A DNA stretch of 64,000 bases, from assembly GCF_000730165.1 (NCBI RefSeq), contig NZ_CP022113.1, forward strand, positions 558,001 to 622,000. Direction: 5' to 3'. The notes beneath the pieces are model-generated. The model searched no databases, had not been told where the DNA came from, and saw only the letters and a list, made by a program, of their open reading frames with translations. Numbering within the stretch: position 1 is the stretch's first letter; each line of letters starts with the position of its first letter. A program made the translations under genes and the position numbers. Origin of the DNA: Nitrospirillum viridazoti CBAmc. GTDB lineage: Bacteria; Pseudomonadota; Alphaproteobacteria; Azospirillales; Azospirillaceae. Below, one piece after another: positions 31,801-37,800 of the stretch.

Positions 31801-34800
31801 CCAGCCTGACCGGCACCACCACCACGGCCGGCACCCAGACCTATGGTGGCGCGGTCACTCTGGCGGGCGACACCACCCTGACGGGCAGCACCGTAACCTT
31901 TAGCGGCACGGTCAATGGCGGGCATGTCTTGTCCATCATCGGCAATGCAGGCTTCGGCGGCGTTATCGGCGCCACCAACGCCCTGACCAGCCTATCGGTC
32001 AGTGGCGCCAGCAGCCTGTCGGGCAACGTCACCACCACCGGCACACAGACCTACACCGGGGCGGCCACCCTGACCGGCGCCGCCATCCTTACCACCAGCA
32101 ATGGCGCGGTCGGCTTCGGCGGCACCCTTGACGGCAACAAGGCCCTGACCATCCAGGCGGGTTCCGGCAACGTCACCTTCGGTGGCGCCGTCGGCGGCAC
32201 CACCACCCTCGGCACGCTGACCGTGAATTCCAGCGGAGCCACCGCATTCAACGGCGCGGTCAAGGCCGTCAACGTCGCCACCGACAGCGCCGGCACCCTG
32301 TCGCTGGGCACCGGTTCGCTGGAAGCCCAGGGCACCTTGACGCTGGGTGAGGCCTTCAACCTGACCAGCGACACGGTGCTGAAGGCCACTACCGTCACGC
32401 TGAGCGGGGCCGTCAACGGCGCCCACAGCCTGACCATCACCGGCAACGGCGTCCTGAACGGCGCCATCGGCGGCACCACTGCCCTGACCAGCCTGTCGGT
32501 AAGCGGCACCGGCAGCCTGGGTGGCGGCGCCATCCACACCACCGGCACCCAAACCTACACCGGTGCCGTCACCTTGACGGCCGATGACGTGCTGACCGGG
32601 GGCACCATCGCCTTGGGCAGCACGGTCAACGGCGCGCACGCCTTGACCATCACCGGCAACGCCACCTTCGCCGGTGCCGTGGGCGCGACCAACGCGCTGA
32701 CCAGCCTGTCGGTAAGCGGCACCAGCGGCCTGAACGGCGGCGGCGTCCGGACGACGGGCGGCCAGACCTACACCAGCGCCGCCACCTTGGGTGCCGATAC
32801 CGCCCTGACCACCACCAACGGCGCGGTCACCTTCGCCGGCACGCTGGATGGGGCCCAGGCCCTGACCATCACCGCCGGTAGCGGCACCGTCACCTTCACC
32901 AGGGCCGTAGGCGGCACCACCCGCCTGGGCGCCCTGACGGTCAACAACAGCGGCACCCTGGCGATCAACGCCGCCGTCAAGGCCGCCAGCCTGACCACCG
33001 ACCTGGGCGGCGGCGTCACCCTGGCCGGTGGCAGCGTCGATACCACGGGCGCCCAGGCCTATGGCGAGGCCGTGACCCTGGCCGCCGACACCACCCTGAA
33101 GGCTACCAGCGTCACCCTGAACGGCACGGTCGACGGCGCACACAGCCTGACCGTCACCGGCGACGCCGCCTTCAACGAGACCGTTGGCGCCACCACCGCG
33201 CTGACCAGCGTATCGGTCAGCGGCGATACCATCGTGAACGGTGGCGTCATCAAGACCACCGGCACCCAGGGCTACACCGGCACCGTCCTGCTGGGCGGCA
33301 ACGCCACCCTGACCGGCAGCACCGTCACCTTCACCGGCACCCTGGACGGGCTGGCCAGCCTGGCCGTCACCGGCAACGCCGTCTTCGGCGGCGCCGTCGG
33401 CGGCACCACCGCCCTGACCGGCCTGTCGGTCACCGGCACCAGCGCGCTGAACGGCGGCGCCATCACCACCACGGGGGCGCAGAGTTACACCGGGGCCGCC
33501 ACCCTGGGCGCCGACACCACCCTGGCCACCACCAACGGCGCCGTCACCTTCGGCGGCACGCTGGATGGCGCCCACGCCCTGACGCTGACCACCGGCACCG
33601 GCAACGTCACGCTGACTGGCGTGGTCGGCGGCACCACCCGCCTGGGCGACCTGACGGTCACCAGCGGCGGCGCCACCACCTTCACCAGCGCCGTCAAGGC
33701 CGCCAGCGTCACCACCAACGCCGCCGGCACCCTGGCCATCAACGGCGGCAGCGTCGACACCACCGGCGCCCAGACCTACGGCGAGGCCCTGCCGCTCAGC
33801 ACCGACACCGTGCTGAAGGGCACCACCGTCACCCTCAACGGCACGGTGAACAACAACCAGGCCCTGACCATCACCGGCAACGCCGTGCTGAACGGCGCCG
33901 TTGGCGGCATCAGTTTCCTGACCAGCCTGTCCGTCAGCGGCACGACCGCCATCAACGGCGGCAGCGTCGGCACCTGGGGCGCGCAGACCTACTCCGGCGC
34001 CACCACCCTGGGCGCCAACACCACCCTGACGGCCAGCAGTGCCGGCTTCGGCGGCACCCTGGACGGCGCCAAGACCCTGGTCATCACCGGTGACGCCAGC
34101 TTCGGCGGTTCGGTGGGCGGCACCACCGCCTTGGCCAGCCTGTCGGTCGGCGGCGCCAGCGCGCTGAACGGCGGCGCCGTCACCACCACCGGCACCCAGA
34201 CCTACAGCGGCGACATCACCCTGGGCGCCGACACCACCCTGGCCACCACCAACAACGCCGTCATCGTCACGGGCCTGGTGGATGGCGCCCACGCCCTGAC
34301 CATCAGCACCGGTAGCGGCAACGTCATTCTGGGCAACGCCGTGGGCGGCACCACCCGCCTGGGCGCCCTGACCATCACCGGCAGCGGCACCGCCACCCTC
34401 GGCGCGATGGTCAAGGCCACCAGCCTGACCACCGACGCCGGCGGCGCCACCGACCTGTTCGGCAACGTCGACACCATGGGCGCTCAGACCTACAACGACG
34501 CCGTCGTCGTGGGCGTGGACACCACCCTGAAGGCCACGACCGTCACGCTGAACGGCACGGTCGACGGCACGCATGCCCTGACCGTCACCGGCAACGCCGT
34601 GCTGAACGGCGCGGTGGGCGCGACCCATGCCCTGGGCAGCCTGTCGGTCAGCGGCACCACCGCCCTGAACGGCGGCGGCATCAAGACCACGGGTGGCCAG
34701 ACCTACAGCGGGGCCGCCACCCTGGGCGCCGACACCACCCTGACCACCACCAACGCCGCCGTCACCTTCGCCGGCACGCTGGATGGAGCCCAGGCCCTGA

Positions 34801-37800
34801 CCATCACCGCCGGCAGCGGCACCGTCACCTTCACCGGTACCGTGGGCGGCACCGCCCGCCTGGGCGCCCTGACGGTCAACAACAGCGGCACCTTGGCGAT
34901 CAACGCCGCCGTCAAGGCCGCCAGCCTGACCACCGACCTGGGCGGCGGCGTGACCCTGGCCGGCGGCAGTGTCGACACCACGGGCGCCCAAGCCTATGGC
35001 GAGGCCGTGACCCTGGCCGCCGACACCACCCTGAAGGCCACCAGCGTCATCCTGAACGGCACGGTCGACGGCACGCATGCCCTGACCGTCACCGGGGACG
35101 CCGCCTTCAACGAGACCGCCGGCGCCGTCACCGCGCTCACCTCCGTCTCGGTCAGCGGCGACACCATCGTGAACGGCGGCGGCATCAAGACCACCGGCAC
35201 CCAGGGCTATACCGGTGCCGTCCTGCTGGGTGGCAACGCCGCCCTGACCGGCAGCACCGTCACCTTCACCGGCACCCTGGACGGGCTGGCCAGCCTGGCC
35301 GTCACCGGCAACGCCGTCTTCGGCGGTGCCGTCGGCGGCACCACCACCCTGACCGGCCTGACCGTCAGCGGCACCAGCGCGCTGAACGGCGGCGCCATCA
35401 CCACCACGGGGGCGCAGAGTTACACCGGGGCCACCACCCTGGGCGCCGACACCACCCTGGCCACTACCAACGGCGCCGTCACCTTCGCCGGCACGCTGGA
35501 CGGCGCCCACGCCCTGACGCTGACCACGGGCACCGGCAACGTCACGCTGACCGGCGTGGTGGGCGGCACCACCCGCCTGGGCGACCTGACGGTCACCAGC
35601 GGCGGCGCCACCACCTTCGGCGCCGCCGTCAAGGCCACCAGCGTCACCACCAACGCCGCCGGCACCCTGGCCATCAACGGCGGCAGCGTCGACACCACCG
35701 GCGCTCAGACCTACGGCGAGGCCCTGCCGCTCAGCACCGACACCGTGCTGAAGGGCACCACCGTCACCCTCAACGGCACGGTTGACGGCGCGCATGCCCT
35801 GACCATCACCGGCGACGCGGTGCTGAACGCGGGTGTCGGCCTCACCACCAAGCTGACCACCCTGACGGTCAGCGGCGACACCCTGCTGAACGGCCACAAC
35901 GTCCGCACCGCCGGCGTGCAAAACTACCAGGGCGCCGTCGTCCTGGGCGGGGCCGCCACGCTGGCCGGCGACACCGTGACCTTCGGCGGCACGCTGGACG
36001 GCGCCTACATCCTGGCCGTCAATGCCAACGGCGTGTTCAACGGCGTCGTGGGCGGCACCACCGCCCTGTCCCGCCTGTCGGTCAACATCGGCACCGCCAC
36101 CCTGAACAGCGGCGCCGTCACCACCAGCGGTGCGCAGAGCTACAACGTCGCCGCCGTCCTGGGGGCCGACACCACGTTGGTCACGACCGATGGCGGCTCC
36201 ATCGGCTTCGGCACGCTGGATGGGGCCCATGCCCTGACCATCAACGCCGGCAGCGGCAACGTCTTCCTCACCAAGGCCGTGGGCGGCACCACACGCCTGG
36301 GCGCCCTGACCGTCACCGGCAGCGGCACCACCACCGTCACCAGCACGGTCGCCGCCGCCAGCGTCACCACCGGAACCGCCCTGGTGCTCAACGGCGGCAG
36401 CGTCGACACCACGGGCGCCCAGACCTACGGCGGCACCGTCACCCTGGGCGCCGATACCGTCCTGACCGGCAGCACCGTCACCCTGTCCGGCGCGCTGGAC
36501 GCCCAGACGGCCGGCGGCCAGTCCCTGGCCATCGTCGGCAACGCCGTGATGGACCAGGCGGTGGGCGGCACCACGGCGCTGAGCAACGTCCGTGTCAGCG
36601 GCACCACCCTGTTCGGCGACCCGTCGGTCACCACCACCGGCGACCAGACCTATGCCGGCGCCGTCACTTTGGGCGCCGGCACCACCCTGACCAGCACGGC
36701 CGGCACCATCACCCTGGCAGCCGGCGCCAATGGCGTCGCTGCCGGTGGCCAGTCGCTGATCCTGGTGGGCAACACCGTGCTGACCGGCGCCTTCGGCGGT
36801 ACCACAGCCCTGAATGCCCTGTCGGTCACCGGCACCGCGGCCCTGAACGGCAGCGTGACCACGGCCGGCGCGCAGACCTACGACGGCGCCGTCACCCTGG
36901 CGGGTGACACCCGCCTGGGCAGCGGCGGGGCGGTCGCCTTCACCGGCACCGTGGACGGCACCCAGGCGCTGACCATCACCGCCGGCACCGCCGATGTCAC
37001 CTTCACCGGTGCGGTGGGCGGCACCACCCGCCTGGGCAACCTGAACGTCACCACGGGCGGGGCCACCACCTTCACCGGCGCGGTTACGGCGGCCAGCGTC
37101 ACCACCGACGCCGCCGGCACGCTGGCGATCAACGGCGGCAGCATCGACACCACCGGCATCCAGAGCTATGGCGAGCGGGCGGTCATGGGCGGCACCACCG
37201 TCCTGAGCGGCAGCCTGGTCATCCTGGCCGCCGGCGCCGGCGCGACGGCCAGCCTGGAGGGGACGCCCGCGCTGACCATCCAGGGTGACGCCAGCCTGAC
37301 GGGCGACATCGGCGCCAACGCCGCCTTCGCCAGCCTGACCGTGACCGGCGCCACCACCCTGAACGGTGGCGCCATCCGCGCCGGCCAGCAGACCTACACC
37401 GGCCTGGTAAGCGTGGCCGGCGGCAGCGTGCTGTCGGCCGATACCGGCATCACCCTGGGCACTGGCGCCAACGGCGTCGGCGACCTGACCGTCAGCACCA
37501 CGGGCGGCGATATCGCCCTGGGGACCCTGGCCCTGACCGGCACCACCACAGTCACCAGCAACGGCGGTCGGGTACAGGCGGGCACCGTCGCCACCACGGC
37601 CTTGTCCATCACCACCAGCGGCGGCGACATCGCGTTTACCGGCCCCGCCACCCTCGCGGGTGACAGCACCCTCAGCACCGGTCACGGCGCCGTGACCTTC
37701 GCCGCGCTGAACAACGGCGGCGCGCTGGTGGTCAACGCCGCCGGCGGCGACGTCACCTTCGCCGGCGCCATCGGCGGCGTGGGCGGCACGCTGGGCACCC

